This document shows positions 11,165-21,589 of a stretch of 64,000 nucleotides of DNA, one piece after another. Origin of the DNA: Fasciola hepatica (lineage: Eukaryota > Platyhelminthes > Trematoda > Plagiorchiida > Fasciolidae); NCBI GenBank assembly GCA_948099385.1, contig CANUEZ040000029.1, forward strand, positions 2,077,501-2,141,500. Reading direction: 5' to 3'. Position numbers and translations under genes: made by a program. The notes under the pieces are model-generated. The model was not told the origin of the DNA, made no database searches, and saw nothing but the letters and a program-made list of their open reading frames with translations. How positions within the stretch are numbered: position 1 is the first letter of the stretch; each line of letters begins with the position of its first letter.

Positions 11165-11345
11165 ATAATTGTTTGATGTGATCCATCGTGTAGTATCAAT
11201 GCTCAGCCCACCATTGAAATCCAATGAGGCACTGTACAGCTGACGATTTCTAACAAGGATGAAACAGTAGTACAATCCTTCCACAGCTTTCCATAGTGAG
11301 TTGAGCATGGAAACTGCATGATGAATCAAATCACACAAATCTAAT
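11165..11345 (+). repeat. Older SINE copy, degraded head (copy 1)
   Basis: The body at 11238-11337 aligns to 11636-11735 at about 70% identity and in the same orientation, sharing taacaaggatgaaacagt and gtgagttgag and ending in tgcatgatgaat. The preceding 70 bases resemble a decayed tRNA-like head (ttgaaatcc in place of the B box). The minus strand is open across this element (11120-11365). Copy 2 has the equivalent at about 63340-63520. Confidence 0.6.
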
Positions 11346-11549
11346 CTCTTACTACTCATGTGCACACAATAGCTAGGCTCACCAGGTTGATTATAACGGA
11401 ATGCTTTCGTTGTACTTAGACCTCTACAGTGAAGTCATTCATCAAGGGAGTCGACCACTGTACCAAAACCGGGTTGTTACCACTGAGTGCCGGTGACGGA
11501 AGGATGCTATATCAGGTAGTGTAGATGTTGAGCAAACCGTTGAGAGCCA

Positions 11550-11745
11550 GCCGGAATAGCATGGTGGTTAAATGTTCGACTCATGTTTGTTCACTTCGGG
11601 TTCCACTCCCTGTTGGGGCTCAGGGGATGTGCAGTGCTGATGATTCCTAACAAGGATGAAACAGTTGTACAGTGCTTGCACGGTCGTCGTTGGTGAGTTG
11701 AGGGTTTACATTGCATGATGAATTGCATGATACAATGTGTTGAGT
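11550..11745 (+). repeat. tRNA-derived SINE, head and body (copy 1)
   Basis: An A box tagcatggtgg (11557-11567) and a B box ggttccactcc (11599-11609) lie 42 bases apart, as in a tRNA. The body follows directly and is the better-kept relative of 11238-11337. The 3' limit is not certain; similarity stops near 11735. Confidence 0.7.
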
Positions 11746-12072
11746 TCTGCTTGGCTGCCACCAACACTGGTCACGTGTCGTACACCTTGAATCTAGTTAA
11801 ATCGAATCTCTGTCTAATCGTTAACGAATCAAACCGGTTAGTGAAACAGAATCATGTCAAACCGAACGACGGGAAATGGTTTATGATAAAGGATGGTGGC
11901 AGAGCCAAACAGATTTCGAACAGACAAGTCCAAATCATGTGACGAAACTGAGTAAATCATAAGACAAACACACAATGGGAGGAATCTCCTTCATTGATAA
12001 AATGAATTAGGTAATTCACCTCTTTATAGGACTCGAATAGCTCACTCTTTCTCTTTCTCCTCCGCTATACCT

Positions 12073-12112
12073 CTGTGTATGTGTGTGTATGTGTTTGTGT
12101 TTGTGTGTGTGG
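12073..12112 (+). repeat. GT-rich simple repeat
   Basis: About 40 bases of tgtgtatg/tgtttg units lie 100 bases upstream of the exon candidate at 12212. Confidence 0.85.
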
Positions 12113-12211
12113 TTGCCGTTGAATGACTAAAACAACTGTAGGCCCTGAAATTCGCTTCACTATTTTATTTCGTTTCATATTTCTTGATATTTTCCCTGTC
12201 GTTTCACCTAG

Positions 12212-12563
12212 GCGACTGATGACAGTGTACAACAGAAATTCCTCACATAATGTTTATCATCTGGCTTGCTTGTTCATGCACAGATTAAATCACATCGAAG
12301 CAGACGTTGTCAAGAAAGTGAAAGAAAAAGTACGCAGAACTCTCCGTCAAAAAACAGCATATTTAATCGAATCCCTCCGAGGTCAACGACTTTCTGAATT
12401 TGGATCGATTCTGCATTCGTCAAATCATCAAACCATTATTTATAATCGAACAAATCCGTGTGCTCAACTGGTGGACACTAGTTTATTCATAGAAACGTCC
12501 CGCTGTAGGCAATCAAATTATAAATTAAATCGCGTTCACGGATGTCACCTGTTATTCCGATAA
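12212..12563 (+). CDS. Candidate exon, coiled/basic segment, unknown protein
   Basis: A pyrimidine-rich acceptor ending tttcacctag (12202-12211) opens onto a frame that stays open for 117 codons to a TAA at 12563. The reading starts at the third base of a codon. The peptide contains a strongly basic helix-like stretch (ADVVKKVKEKVRRTLRQKT) followed by a polar region with NRTNPC, a possible N-glycosylation site. If the exon is internal, a donor such as AAAA|GTACGC near 12330 would shorten it; otherwise it is terminal. The frame is among the longest in the window, although chance frames of this size are possible. No family is recognised. Confidence 0.4.
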
Positions 12564-12618
12564 TATAGGCACGTAAACTGTACGATCTACTTGTAAATTT
12601 TTCGAAGCTCTTCGACGT

Positions 12619-12697
12619 AACCATGTAGCTTAGCCGATAGAGCACGTGTGGTATTAAGAAATGAGTGGGGTCCATGAGTGGGTTTGAACCAATTCGA
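12619..12697 (+). repeat. tRNA-like sequence, probable SINE head
   Basis: tagcttagccgatagagcac (12626-12645) closely resembles a tRNA D arm with a GCTT/GAGC stem, and gggtttgaacc (12680-12690) resembles a T arm. The A-to-B spacing is about ten bases longer than in a normal class I tRNA, and I cannot pair an acceptor stem. I therefore call it a tRNA-derived element and not a functional tRNA gene. Confidence 0.6.
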
Positions 12698-12699
12698 GA

Positions 12700-13286
12700 T
12701 CAACATGTTTCACCCATGTCTACCAAGTAAACATAGGAAGTTCTTCTTTTCAAATCAACCGAAAGGTGAAAACTGCTGACTCAAATTTAAGGTGGCAATA
12801 TTTTTCTTGTTTCAAATACAAATATCGTTGCTCGTATGACTCGTTTCCACCTAATGTGGATCTAAGAAAAACAATGTGCAATGTACTGAATCCATTCACA
12901 TGTATGGTGATCAGTTCCGAAATCGAGCCTTTCCTAGAGAAACCAAATTTCCCCGTGCAGCTTTTGGAGAATTGAAGCTGTGTCATGACCAGCACAACAG
13001 TTGTTGCGTTTCAGAGAATTTCACAATAGGCAAATGGAATAATGCAGAATTTTGTGGTAACAATTGTGAACCATAGCAGATGTTTTCAGAATCATTCTCC
13101 CTCAGTTGTTTGAATGACATGTTAATTTCATCGGCAGTGTCATCTTACTACACATCCCAACTGAACTGGAATTTCGGTTTAGAAACGTCCCATTTACTGT
13201 CCTTCACATTCGGAATTGGGTAGCTATCGAACTTCTGTAGATGTTATCCCAATATTTGTCTTCAAACATTTCAGATCTTAGTATAC
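12700..13286. other. No supported gene
   Basis: Overlapping short frames on both strands (12766-12975 plus, 12750-12995 minus, 12876-13076 plus) cover the same bases. None has convincing splice signals or a codon pattern that singles it out. Confidence 0.5.
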
Positions 13287-13547
13287 TTGGAAAAATTCTT
13301 CCTTCCTTTGAGAGAGAAGTGGGGGAAATTGATGCTCTGTCTCAGAATCGGTCTTTGGATGCGGAAAGCGAACTGTGTTGCACATTCTGACTGTCCAATA
13401 CTTATCACGTTTGTGCCAATCACACAAGTGGTAAAGAGTAACCGTTAACCCATTAGTTGCAGGTTTCCCGTAGACTTCAGGGGAGAAGGAATCGGTAATA
13501 TGTTGTGTAGCAGCTAATAAAGTTTCGTTATCCCAAATAGAGGCCAT
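13287..13547 (-). CDS. Candidate first coding exon, unknown protein
   Basis: An ATG in good context (ATC ATG G, with A at -3 and G at +4) opens 87 codons that end exactly at a donor-like CAA|GTATAC (intron from 13286). An in-frame TGA lies three codons upstream, so this ATG would be the start. The peptide begins MASIWDNETLLAATQ, has a polar middle with LCDWHKRDKYW, and ends in the charged QRKEEFFQ. There is no signal peptide or membrane segment. Downstream exons on the minus strand would fall at lower coordinates, towards the duplicated block, but I could not link any by phase. The function is unknown. Confidence 0.35.
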
Positions 13548-15374
13548 GATCGATCATGCACAGGGATAGCTGTTGGGGGCAGCATAGAACAATTCCCAAG
13601 TTAGTCGCAAACCATCATCTAATTGTAACCGACCAAAACCCTCTATGTGGCTTCGAAGCTCAGTTTTTAGAGTGTGTATGTTATTAGACTGATGAAGGTT
13701 TGATATCCTTTACATTGCACGCTTATACGAAAGTGTGGTGGAAGGGGTATACTCCATCACCTCAAAGACCCGATGCACTATTAGGGATAGGCAGTAGCCA
13801 GACCTTCAGACTCGGAGAGGCGGAGAGCCACATAATGTCAGGTTAGGTAAAGATGCGCACGACAGTGGAACATTTTCCCCATAACCAAATAATGTACCCT
13901 GAGAACAAGTTCACGGGAGATGTCAACCGATGGTTGTATCCACTGGATTTAACCTAATCCGTAAAATACTCATATCCTTTTACTTATTCGGAAGTCAAAT
14001 TTTCCAGACAAGCAAATTATCACCTCGGAAATTCGTTTCATCTATGCTGGTGTGGTATTTTCGGCACTGTTAGATTTCGTGGTGATAGACTGAGTTCCAC
14101 TGATCTTTTCGGGGTGAAAATCACTCTGACTAGAACTTCCTGAACCTTTCCATGTGCCGCCAATACAAGAGACAATCAGTGAAATTAATCTCCTATATTT
14201 CTGTTTATTTCTCTCTTCTAGTGATAATGTAAATCCACGACATTTTCTACTCGAACTCTGTTCGCGGCACAGCAGAGTAAGATCATCAGTACAATTATTG
14301 CCATGATTTTATTTTTAAAGGGCGTTCTTCGCCTGCTAACGCGCCAAATTAAAATTCGATCAGGTGATGTGCTGATAACGAGACCCTAGAAAGCCAGATC
14401 TGTTGGTTGTGCCGACCTGCTAAATGACTTCATATAAAAGCTAAATTGTTGAGTGCAAAATACACTAGCACTACTGAAAATTGGCATCAAGGAGACCTAC
14501 AGCTTTTCCCATCAAGCTTTAGGTAAGACCTCCAATTCTGTAGCCACGATCCGCAGTCCTTTAGCCTTGACGCATAAATTTTAGCCATGCTTTTAAAAGC
14601 CAGTCAGATCAAAAGTATCCGAATATTGGAACAATTTGCTTCTTTATAAAGATGAGTAGTGCAAAGCTGATTGAACAGATGAGGTGTGACGATCGTATTC
14701 TACGCAGCTTACCGTGGTAATGGTATCAAATTGTGTACCTTAAACGGTTCTGAGAAGGGTCAGTTAGTAGATCCGTATCGCCGAACCACATGGCACAGCC
14801 CGACAGAATAACTGCGGGTTATGGCTAAAATTTCGTAGGAAGAATGCATCATGGGTTTTTCAAAATATATCATGCCGAAACTATTCAGTGTGGGAAAGTA
14901 TTCAATTTGATCCTCAATGCTTTTGATTACTGGCATTGATCCTAGCTCATCTGGATGGCGCTTTCATAAGGTCGTGTTCACTGAGAATTCGACGTTTAGA
15001 CCGTCAACGTTTCAGCATCAGTCAGGGTCATTTCGTCGTAGGAATGGAAATATTCCCTTTCGCATTGATGAAATCGTTTGTAACTTTCATCGAGAAAACG
15101 ATAAATGGGATCACAACTATTCCGAGATGATACTTAGAAGAAAAATTAATATTGAAATGCGTCATATCAAGTGAGGAGACGTTTTTCCTGCATTTCAGTA
15201 TAGTATTTATTGCACAACAATACAGACGTTTTAAAAGGCTTGTGTGAGGCAACAATTTTTGAAAATATTGAAAAATAAATGGGAAAATTACAACTAACTG
15301 AGAAAGATGTTGAGAAATAAATCTTTTTTCCTCAGTAGTTTTTGGCATTTGCTTGGGGGAACAGTACTGATCTT
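13548..15374. other. No clear gene; several overlapping open frames near 15 kb
   Basis: Between 14917 and 15348 two plus frames and one minus frame are open over the same 200 bases. The plus frame 14917-15174 ends next to a donor-like AA|GTGAGG. I cannot decide which, if any, is coding. 13730-13800 has a faint resemblance (gtgtggtgg, cacctcaaag) to the inverted-repeat family at 6.4-6.8 kb. Confidence 0.4.
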
Positions 15375-15376
15375 CG

Positions 15377-15382
15377 ATTTAT
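15377..15382 (-). promoter_or_regulatory. Candidate poly(A) signal AATAAA
   Basis: This lies on the minus strand about 150 bases downstream of the stop of the 15535-15975 exon candidate. A single hexamer is common by chance in AT-rich DNA, so it only supports the exon call weakly. Confidence 0.35.
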
Positions 15383-15534
15383 TGTTGCGTAACAAAGGCA
15401 GCAAGAAAAAGCAATGTGCACTTCAACGCATACTCCCAATAGGCGCTTGTCTCTTTGAATAAAACCATATCATTCAGTGGAAAACTATGGCATTTAGACA
15501 AAAATAAGGTACACAATTATTGAGAATGAATAAA

Positions 15535-15975
15535 TTATTCAGCACAATTGAATTGCACGAAGCCATATAATCGGAATCCAGCAAATTGAAACGGAACTTC
15601 GAGGATGGCCTTTTTGCGTAATCTTAAACACAATTCTGAGCGGATTGGTTCAGGCATTAGGCACGAACCACTAAGATGCCAAATGGCACTTCTGCTTTCT
15701 TTCATTGTTTTCTTGTTCTCTGCCTCTTGAGTGATTGTGTTCGTGATCGAATCAATTTGTCTGGATATGTAATACGGTAATGATAAGATTTTCTCGTCAT
15801 CCGAAGATGACAATACGATGATAGAATTGAAAAGGCCAGACGGATACTCTGAGGTGAAAACGCCGGGCATTTTCACCGCGTTAGCACCACAATAGCTGGC
15901 CAAATGCCCGCTTCGGAAGGAACTGTGGGTTCGCACTTCGTTCGTTTTTAGTAAGTGAAAACGCAATCTCAGCTA
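15535..15975 (-). CDS. Candidate 3' terminal exon, unknown protein
   Basis: On the minus strand a TAG that closes the upstream frame doubles as a plausible acceptor (ccacttag, exon from 15975). The 146 codons that follow run to TAA at 15535. The peptide has a polar N half with FTSEYPSGLFNSIIVLSSSDDEK, split here by the Ser/Asp cluster, a charged helix-like middle (ITQEAENKKTMKE) and a compact C terminus (LRKKAILEV, then AGFRLYGFVQ). An AATAAA lies about 150 bases beyond the stop. Frame length, acceptor, stop and poly(A) signal agree with a last exon. No domain is recognised. Confidence 0.45.
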
Positions 15976-17655
15976 AGTGGATCATTTCCACGTCCAAACT
16001 GCGTCGCCGATTTTTGGTTTCCCGTATGAAAATGCCCCAATAAATAGGTCGCAATCAGGAGAGCATTGCCCTTGCATCTTGTACAGTGACATAAACATGC
16101 GCGAGAAAATACTCATATCATATTCTTTGCAAACACCCATTGACAGGAGTAAGATATTCAAGTTTGCATAAATATTCGATAATCTCTGAAGCCTCGATAA
16201 TGGGTCAGAAATAGTGCTTTCAGAAATGAAAAAGAATCAGTTACATCTACACCGGTCGAGCGATTTCTGTCGAATCCCTAAGATCACGTGGTAACCATAT
16301 ATCTAATTAATTACAAACTGATTTATCCTAATACCTTTGACCGGTATATGACTCAGCTATTACTTGAACTTTGATGATACCGTCCAACACCAGTCGCTTC
16401 ACACGAGCTTTTGCAATGTGCCAGTTCTATGTGGCAAAGAGCAAACGACTGGACAGTTTTTCAACTCATCTACTAAACTAGCAAACGGCCCAATGTGCCT
16501 CTATATAAACAGTAGTGCAAAATAAACAAAGAAATTTTCCAGAATGGAGAAAAGTAGAATCAAATGACAGATCACGAACTGTGTATGGTAGCCAAATCTT
16601 TTCTACTGGAATAAACAACCGAGCAATCTGTCCAGGCAGAGTGCACTTCGGATTTCCACTCAGTGCATGGAAGGTGATTTACCAAATGGGTGCAGTTATT
16701 ATTTGATCAATTTAGAAAATATGGTTTCGGTGTTGTAGCTTTCAAAGGATTGTCATTTCGTCCACACGTAAGTCCAATAATCACCTGATTGTTCAAAGTG
16801 AACAGAAATCAAAGCCAAAAGACCAGGTTGATATTTTTCATGCACAAAACGTTGCAAACATTGTGTATATGGAAGTGACTAATGACCGATAAAACCCGTT
16901 TTGCACGTGGTAGAGAGAGAACAAAGCAGTCCTAGGCATAAAGAAACCATTCCAAAGGGAACTTCGTGAACTAATTTGTCGAGAACGAAGGGTAAAATAA
17001 GAGACCACTAAGTTCAAGAAACAAAACCCAGATCGCTTGTTTACTCACGGGAATTAGGCTTTGTCAATAATGAAAACTTTCTCCTAGTCAACAGCAGTGA
17101 AAACGAGCACTTCGGATGCCCACAACCGGTTTCTCCATAGGTCGAAGAATGCAATATTTCTATAAACAGTTCCAAAGTCTCTCTATGCGCCAAATCCATT
17201 GGGTTCCATGTTACTGTTCACCCAATGAAGGCAATCATACAATAGAAGGCAAAGTGGATGCAATTCGCGAATTCCAAGAAACGGTTATTCAAAAGTCTGC
17301 GACGTACATCGAGAATTGAGAATTTCTGCCGCCGATTTATCCCAAATGAATAAATATCTAACAACTAATATACAAACTTCTGAGAAGGATTTACGCATAA
17401 TTAACAAATGAGTCTTCTCCCATTCACTTGAGTTCGGGGGTAATCCTCCCAAAAAGCTGTGAGTTCCGAACTGCGGCTGAATAGTAACGGTACAAAACAA
17501 CCACTTTCATATTTAACTCATGAGGTGCAACTGGGGCAAGCCCATTATAACACTTTTGCCGCAAACAACTTGCAATCTACTTTGAGATAAAACATGTTCC
17601 TCATATTCTAGGGATAGAATCTACGTCACCCCCACCGATCATTAACCTTCGATCT
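15976..17655. other. No supported gene
   Basis: Short plus frames at 15977-16171, 16515-16706 and 17116-17319 lack paired splice signals. No repeats were recognised. Confidence 0.5.
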
Positions 17656-17819
17656 ATGCGTTGGCTTAGAAAGGTGGTCGATGTTGATTGTGAGATACCC
17701 CACATCTCGATCACGTCTCATAGTTTCCAAGTGACAACGAACATACTCATGGATCTATATACCTCGTGGATTGCGAACTCTAATCGCCTTGATCTCCATT
17801 GTATTGTGGGTGTTTTCAG

Positions 17820-17926
17820 CCAACCAGGGACACTGGAAGCTCAAAAGATTGACAAAGAACTACTACAAAGCCGCTTTCAGCCATCTCTAACACTGAGTGA
17901 ATCAAAAATTGGAAATGAAGGCTACA
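17820..17926 (+). CDS. Candidate internal exon, unknown protein
   Basis: A strong acceptor (gtattgtgggtgttttcag, 17801-17819) and a consensus donor A|GTGAGT (intron from 17927) bracket 107 bases. The open reading is hydrophilic: QPGTLEAQKIDKELLQ, then SRFQPSLTLSESKIGNEGY. The same frame is open upstream to an ATG at 17656, so a longer exon is possible (that part reads DVDCEIPHISIT and LDLHCIVGVF). The paired splice sites make this one of the better small exons in the window. No family is assigned. Confidence 0.42.
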
Positions 17927-17929
17927 GTG

Positions 17930-18360
17930 AGTGTAACTTTTCTCCAACCAGACTCGAACAATCGCTTTTCCCTCCGTATTGCCAAACAATTTTCTCATTT
18001 TTTCTCGTCCAATGTCTTGGCTTGAAAATTGTGCCAATTCCGAGCTTGATTCCCAACATCAAGTGTGGGAAGAGATAACTCAAACCTGTCATTTGAAAAC
18101 AAGATCAACCGCCCTGCATGAACATGTTTTTTTAGCCACCTAAATATAATACGTTAATTTCCAACGGCCTCAGAAATATCGTTTAACTCCTGTATCGATC
18201 ACTTCTCTCGCTGTTCAATGGCCGTTCAAATTTCAAACACGGCTGTTGGAACCTTCCGCGTATCCATAAATTTCTTCGCCTCATGTCATTTCCATTATTT
18301 ATAATCTATCATTTTTTTACTTTCTTCCCATTATACAAAGTTTTAGGAAATCAGCCGCGG
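17930..18360. other. No gene seen
   Basis: AT-rich spacer. The frame from 17.8 kb continues open to 18078 past the donor, but its composition becomes Phe/Leu-rich and less protein-like. Confidence 0.5.
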
Positions 18361-18362
18361 CC

Positions 18363-18455
18363 AATTTACAGACCAGCGGCAGTGCGCGGATTTGAACCCC
18401 GAGACGAGAGAGTCTAAAGTCCAGTATGTTGGCTGTTTGACCACCACGGCGTTGG
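18363..18455 (-). repeat. tRNA-derived SINE head
   Basis: On the minus strand the B box ggggttcaaatcc (plus 18388-18400) follows an A-box-like gtggtggtcaaac (plus 18437-18450). The downstream flank (gcgcactgccgctggtc) matches the flank of the element at 49881-49970, so the two belong to one family. Confidence 0.7.
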
Positions 18456-18459
18456 TGTT

Positions 18460-19284
18460 TAGCTTAGGCCCAGTCATTCGCGACTGCAACCACTCTCTCA
18501 CAATAAAGATTATTTGCAGACCTTTAAATCACTCCTCGTTCCATGAACATGCAGCAGAATACCATGAACAAACAAGAACACTCTTATATTCACTTCCCAT
18601 GAGTCAATCGCTCTGTCGTCACTAATGAGGCTTATGCAAGTCATTTTAAAGTACTGATTCAACTTTTGTCCAGTAGATATAGCACTTGGCACAACACTTT
18701 CACTTCTTGATGAGGTATATTCACGGAACGTCCGTCGCTGTTTATCTTTTCGTTTTCGTTCATCAAATGATTCTCATAGGGCATACCACGTGCAATCTAA
18801 TCCTGCAAACACATCCATCCCACTCCCCTACTCGATGATATAAACAGTCACTTTAAGTTTGGACTACGGCGTCGGATTTCTCCAAACAATACCCTTTCTC
18901 TTGAGAAATCCGCTGTCAAAACCCCGTCACTATCGAATGGTCAAAGTTAGAAACATATTCACCTAGATCCTTCATCGAACTAAGCTTTGTATTGCATCTT
19001 GTAGCGCATTCTCGTAGGAAGATTGTTAAGCCGGTTCGTTTTATGTTAATCCAGTATATTTATAAACACCAGTATTCATTTGGCCAACTGCCTGTGGAGA
19101 GAACATTCTACAAACGTGTAGTCATTCTTTCTGCGATTCTGTACCGTCTCATTTTTGACACCCCATAGGCCATAGAATTTTCTCTGTGGAGTTCTGATTT
19201 GTGCAAACCTAATCGCTTCAAATAATAGTCGGACCGGTAATCGATCGACCTTATCTACTTCCATCTACATTTTATTCTGATCAG
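18460..19284. other. No supported gene
   Basis: Only short overlapping frames (18392-18625 plus, 18510-18692 minus, 19076-19264 minus). The first overlaps the SINE. Confidence 0.5.
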
Positions 19285-19646
19285 GTTGAACTTGATGCGT
19301 TTAGGATTTACTCGCATCACACAAAGGCAAAGCAACGCATACGCCATTTCATTTGTGTATCTCTCGTTAGTCAATTCTTTCAGTTGGTGGTCAGTTAATG
19401 ACGTGATAAGAAGTCAAGAAAACCTGGACCAGTGGACTTGGCCAAGCAGGATGTGTGAAACTTCCACGAGACTCGCTTACCAGATGGTTGGACAGACTGT
19501 GATGTGGCTCGGTGTCGCGATCAGTGGCGTAGTTCCATTCAGGATCTTTCTTTGTCTTCGTGATTTCCGCTTATTACTTTATCATCGGCTCATTTTCCCT
19601 TTGTGCTTTTATTCATTTTGCCCTCGAACTGACAATGAGACGAGGT
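19285..19646 (+). CDS. Candidate internal exon, possible membrane segment
   Basis: An acceptor ending ttctgatcag (19284) and a donor AG|GTAGAC (intron from 19647) enclose 362 bases that stay open in one frame. The peptide has a Trp-rich polar part (SWWSVNDVIR, DQWTWPSRM) and a hydrophobic run (QTVMWLGVAISGVVPFRIF) long enough to span a membrane, with further Phe/Leu-rich sequence after it. A chance frame of 120 codons is expected about once or more in a window of this size, so the splice pair carries most of the weight. The function is unknown. Confidence 0.35.
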
Positions 19647-19694
19647 AGACATCTTGTGTTGTTGAGGCAAATGAATCCGTTCAGATTCAGTCTC

Positions 19695-19760
19695 CGGATG
19701 ACTTAATGACAGGGTGCGTGACTGGCAATCGTACAACCCAGGTTCAACATCAAGTTGAGA
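19695..19760 (+). repeat. Possible tRNA-derived SINE head
   Basis: aggttcaacatc (19740-19751) fits a B box. The matching A box would lie near 19702 (ttaatgacagggtg) and is poor. This is the weakest of the tRNA-like calls. Confidence 0.35.
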
Positions 19761-19764
19761 ATTA

Positions 19765-20887
19765 GTAAGCATGCACTGCTAAAGGTTCCTGACAAATCAG
19801 ATAAAATGGCTGCACGATGTTCCCGTGGTTTCCAACAATGATTCGGGTGTTAATAGTGCTTGATGAATAATTGCACTTTAGAAACGGTTATTATTGGAAA
19901 TTAATTGGTGAAAGGACTTCGAATAAAGTCGAATTCGGGAGTAGGACGAAAACTTCGAGCACCGTTGAGGGTGTCATAAGTCTCATACGTCCCCCTGGAA
20001 GTAACACAGTTTAAAGATTTGATGGCACAGAACTAACTATGAGGCCAGTAGTGCGTTCTGTCATCCCGAGGGTAGTCACTAAGATGGATTACCAAAGGGA
20101 TATTTTCGCTCGAGGATCGCCGTATTTCATGTAAACAGGCTTCTGCCTTGGAACAGCTAATCACAACAAAAATGATTTGCTTGTTCTCAACCAATTCATG
20201 GGTCTGGCAATAGCTTTTTAATCAACACCGTCAACACCAACACGAGCTACAAGAACATCTCATCCTGTCTTAAACTCTGGACTGGAGATAATCACCATGA
20301 TCTGCTAACCTACAGAATGTTTGAAACTTTCATCATTCAGGTAAAAAGGTCGTAGATCCTTCTATTTCCAGTGCTCAAACGTCGCAAATGGGTAAGCCCA
20401 ATGAGATGAACAATGTTTGACAGCTCATTCCTTGAGATTATGACTCTGAGAATCCCCAATTTCAACCCTAAATCAATCAGGGTAGAGAAAATCCCCATCG
20501 TAATTTCATTTGGATTATTAGCCACCAGGACAGATCATGCGCTGGAGTACACGAGCGACCACTGATTACAAAAGAGAATGGGATTGCCATTTCCCTAACC
20601 CCATTAGAATAATTTGTGGCTGGTACAAACAATTTCAGAGAGCCGATAAAAATCAGAACGAAACTTGCAACTAAAAAACTGGTTTTCGAGTTACTCATGC
20701 TAACACCAATTAGGAATACAATTTGGCGATAAAGTGTATTCATTCAAATCTGGAATCTCGACAAAATAGCCAAAGAATAACCATTTCGCTTGATTCTACT
20801 TTGTGAGAAATTAGATTTCACTGTGGTGCATCATGGAGGAAGATCACAACAGTGTGGGCCACTTGACACGAACCATAACATTGTTAA
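19765..20887. other. No gene seen
   Basis: No splice-flanked frame and no recognised repeat. Minus frames at 20337-20525 and 20477-20743 are short. Confidence 0.5.
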
Positions 20888-20914
20888 GTACAAACAGTTA
20901 ATGCCCAACACCCG

Positions 20915-21586
20915 ATGGTGAATGTGTTCCATCTTCACTGGTTGAATAAACGCTGTCATAATAATCTTGCACAGACAAAACCTCATGCCCAATATGCTAG
21001 TACAGTAAACTTACAAAAGGGTTTTATGAGAGGAGCTGATTTGTACCGACGGCCTTCTCCAATTACTAGAATGTCGGAATTCCAAAATAACGGAAGGGTT
21101 AGTTTACTTAGGAAAATGGAAAGAGATTTCCTTCCCGACAGAAGTAAACGCACAAGGCCTTGTAGATTTCCCATGTTCCTCCAACGGTCTGTCCTTTCTC
21201 ATAGAACACGCTCATCTGCTTTCAATGCTTGTAATTCTAACCATCTAGATTTTAACGAACTCGATCATTCCAAGATAATGTACCCTTCCCAGACACACTC
21301 TTTCAACGATATGTTCAGACATTTGATTCAGATTATCATAAATTCCTTCGGTTGCATGCCTTCTAATGAACTAAAAATGCACGGAATTCCCACAATTTCT
21401 TGTTCGCGTACTTATGATTTTCGGTCGTCTGTAGGCTCACGGTTCGCTCCTGCTTCGTTCTCAAATTTGACTTGCCAGTCGAGTATTGCTCGTATCAGTA
21501 ACTGTTCAGCGCCATGTGATATGCAACACACTCTCGTATCTGTCTGTCGATTCCAGACATCTCTCTTTCAGCTCAAGACTCCTTAA
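20915..21586 (+). CDS. Longest non-repetitive ORF, 223 codons, unknown protein
   Basis: The ATG at 20915 opens 223 codons to TAA at 21584-21586; the frame is open back to a TAA at 20885. With about 6% stop codons in random sequence of this composition, a frame this long is unlikely by chance anywhere in the window (well under one expected). The predicted protein is basic and rich in Ser, Arg, Phe and His, without a signal peptide, membrane span, repeat or recognised catalytic motif. Cysteines cluster near the C terminus (CQSS, NCSAPC, VCRF). It could be a single-exon gene, a large exon or a decayed mobile-element frame. No reverse transcriptase or transposase motif is visible. No promoter was identified. 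Confidence 0.45.
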   Translation: MVNVFHLHWLNKRCHNNLAQTKPHAQYASTVNLQKGFMRGADLYRRPSPITRMSEFQNNGRVSLLRKMERDFLPDRSKRTRPCRFPMFLQRSVLSHRTRSSAFNACNSNHLDFNELDHSKIMYPSQTHSFNDMFRHLIQIIINSFGCMPSNELKMHGIPTISCSRTYDFRSSVGSRFAPASFSNLTCQSSIARISNCSAPCDMQHTLVSVCRFQTSLFQLKTP

Positions 21587-21589
21587 AAG

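Larger units (their letters stand above)
1..11835 (+). repeat. Copy 1 of a >11.8 kb direct duplication
   Basis: This block recurs almost base for base at 52253-64000 in the same orientation. The left anchors are 1 and 52253 (offset 52252); the right anchors are 11835 and 64000 (offset 52165), so copy 2 is 87 bases shorter overall. Sample stretches aligned by eye differ at about 2-4% of positions. Neither outer limit is visible: copy 1 starts at the window edge and copy 2 ends at it. All repeats and candidate exons inside are shared, so they predate the duplication. The block could be part of a tandem unit of about 52.2 kb, a dispersed long segment, or two haplotypes placed in series by an assembler. 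Confidence 0.95.

Noticed and set aside
11120..11365. 81-codon minus ORF almost identical in both copies
   Set aside because: The whole neighbourhood is equally well conserved, and the frame overlaps the older SINE body, so the identity is not exon-specific.
14917..15348. Three overlapping frames on two strands
   Set aside because: No way to choose among them from the sequence alone.
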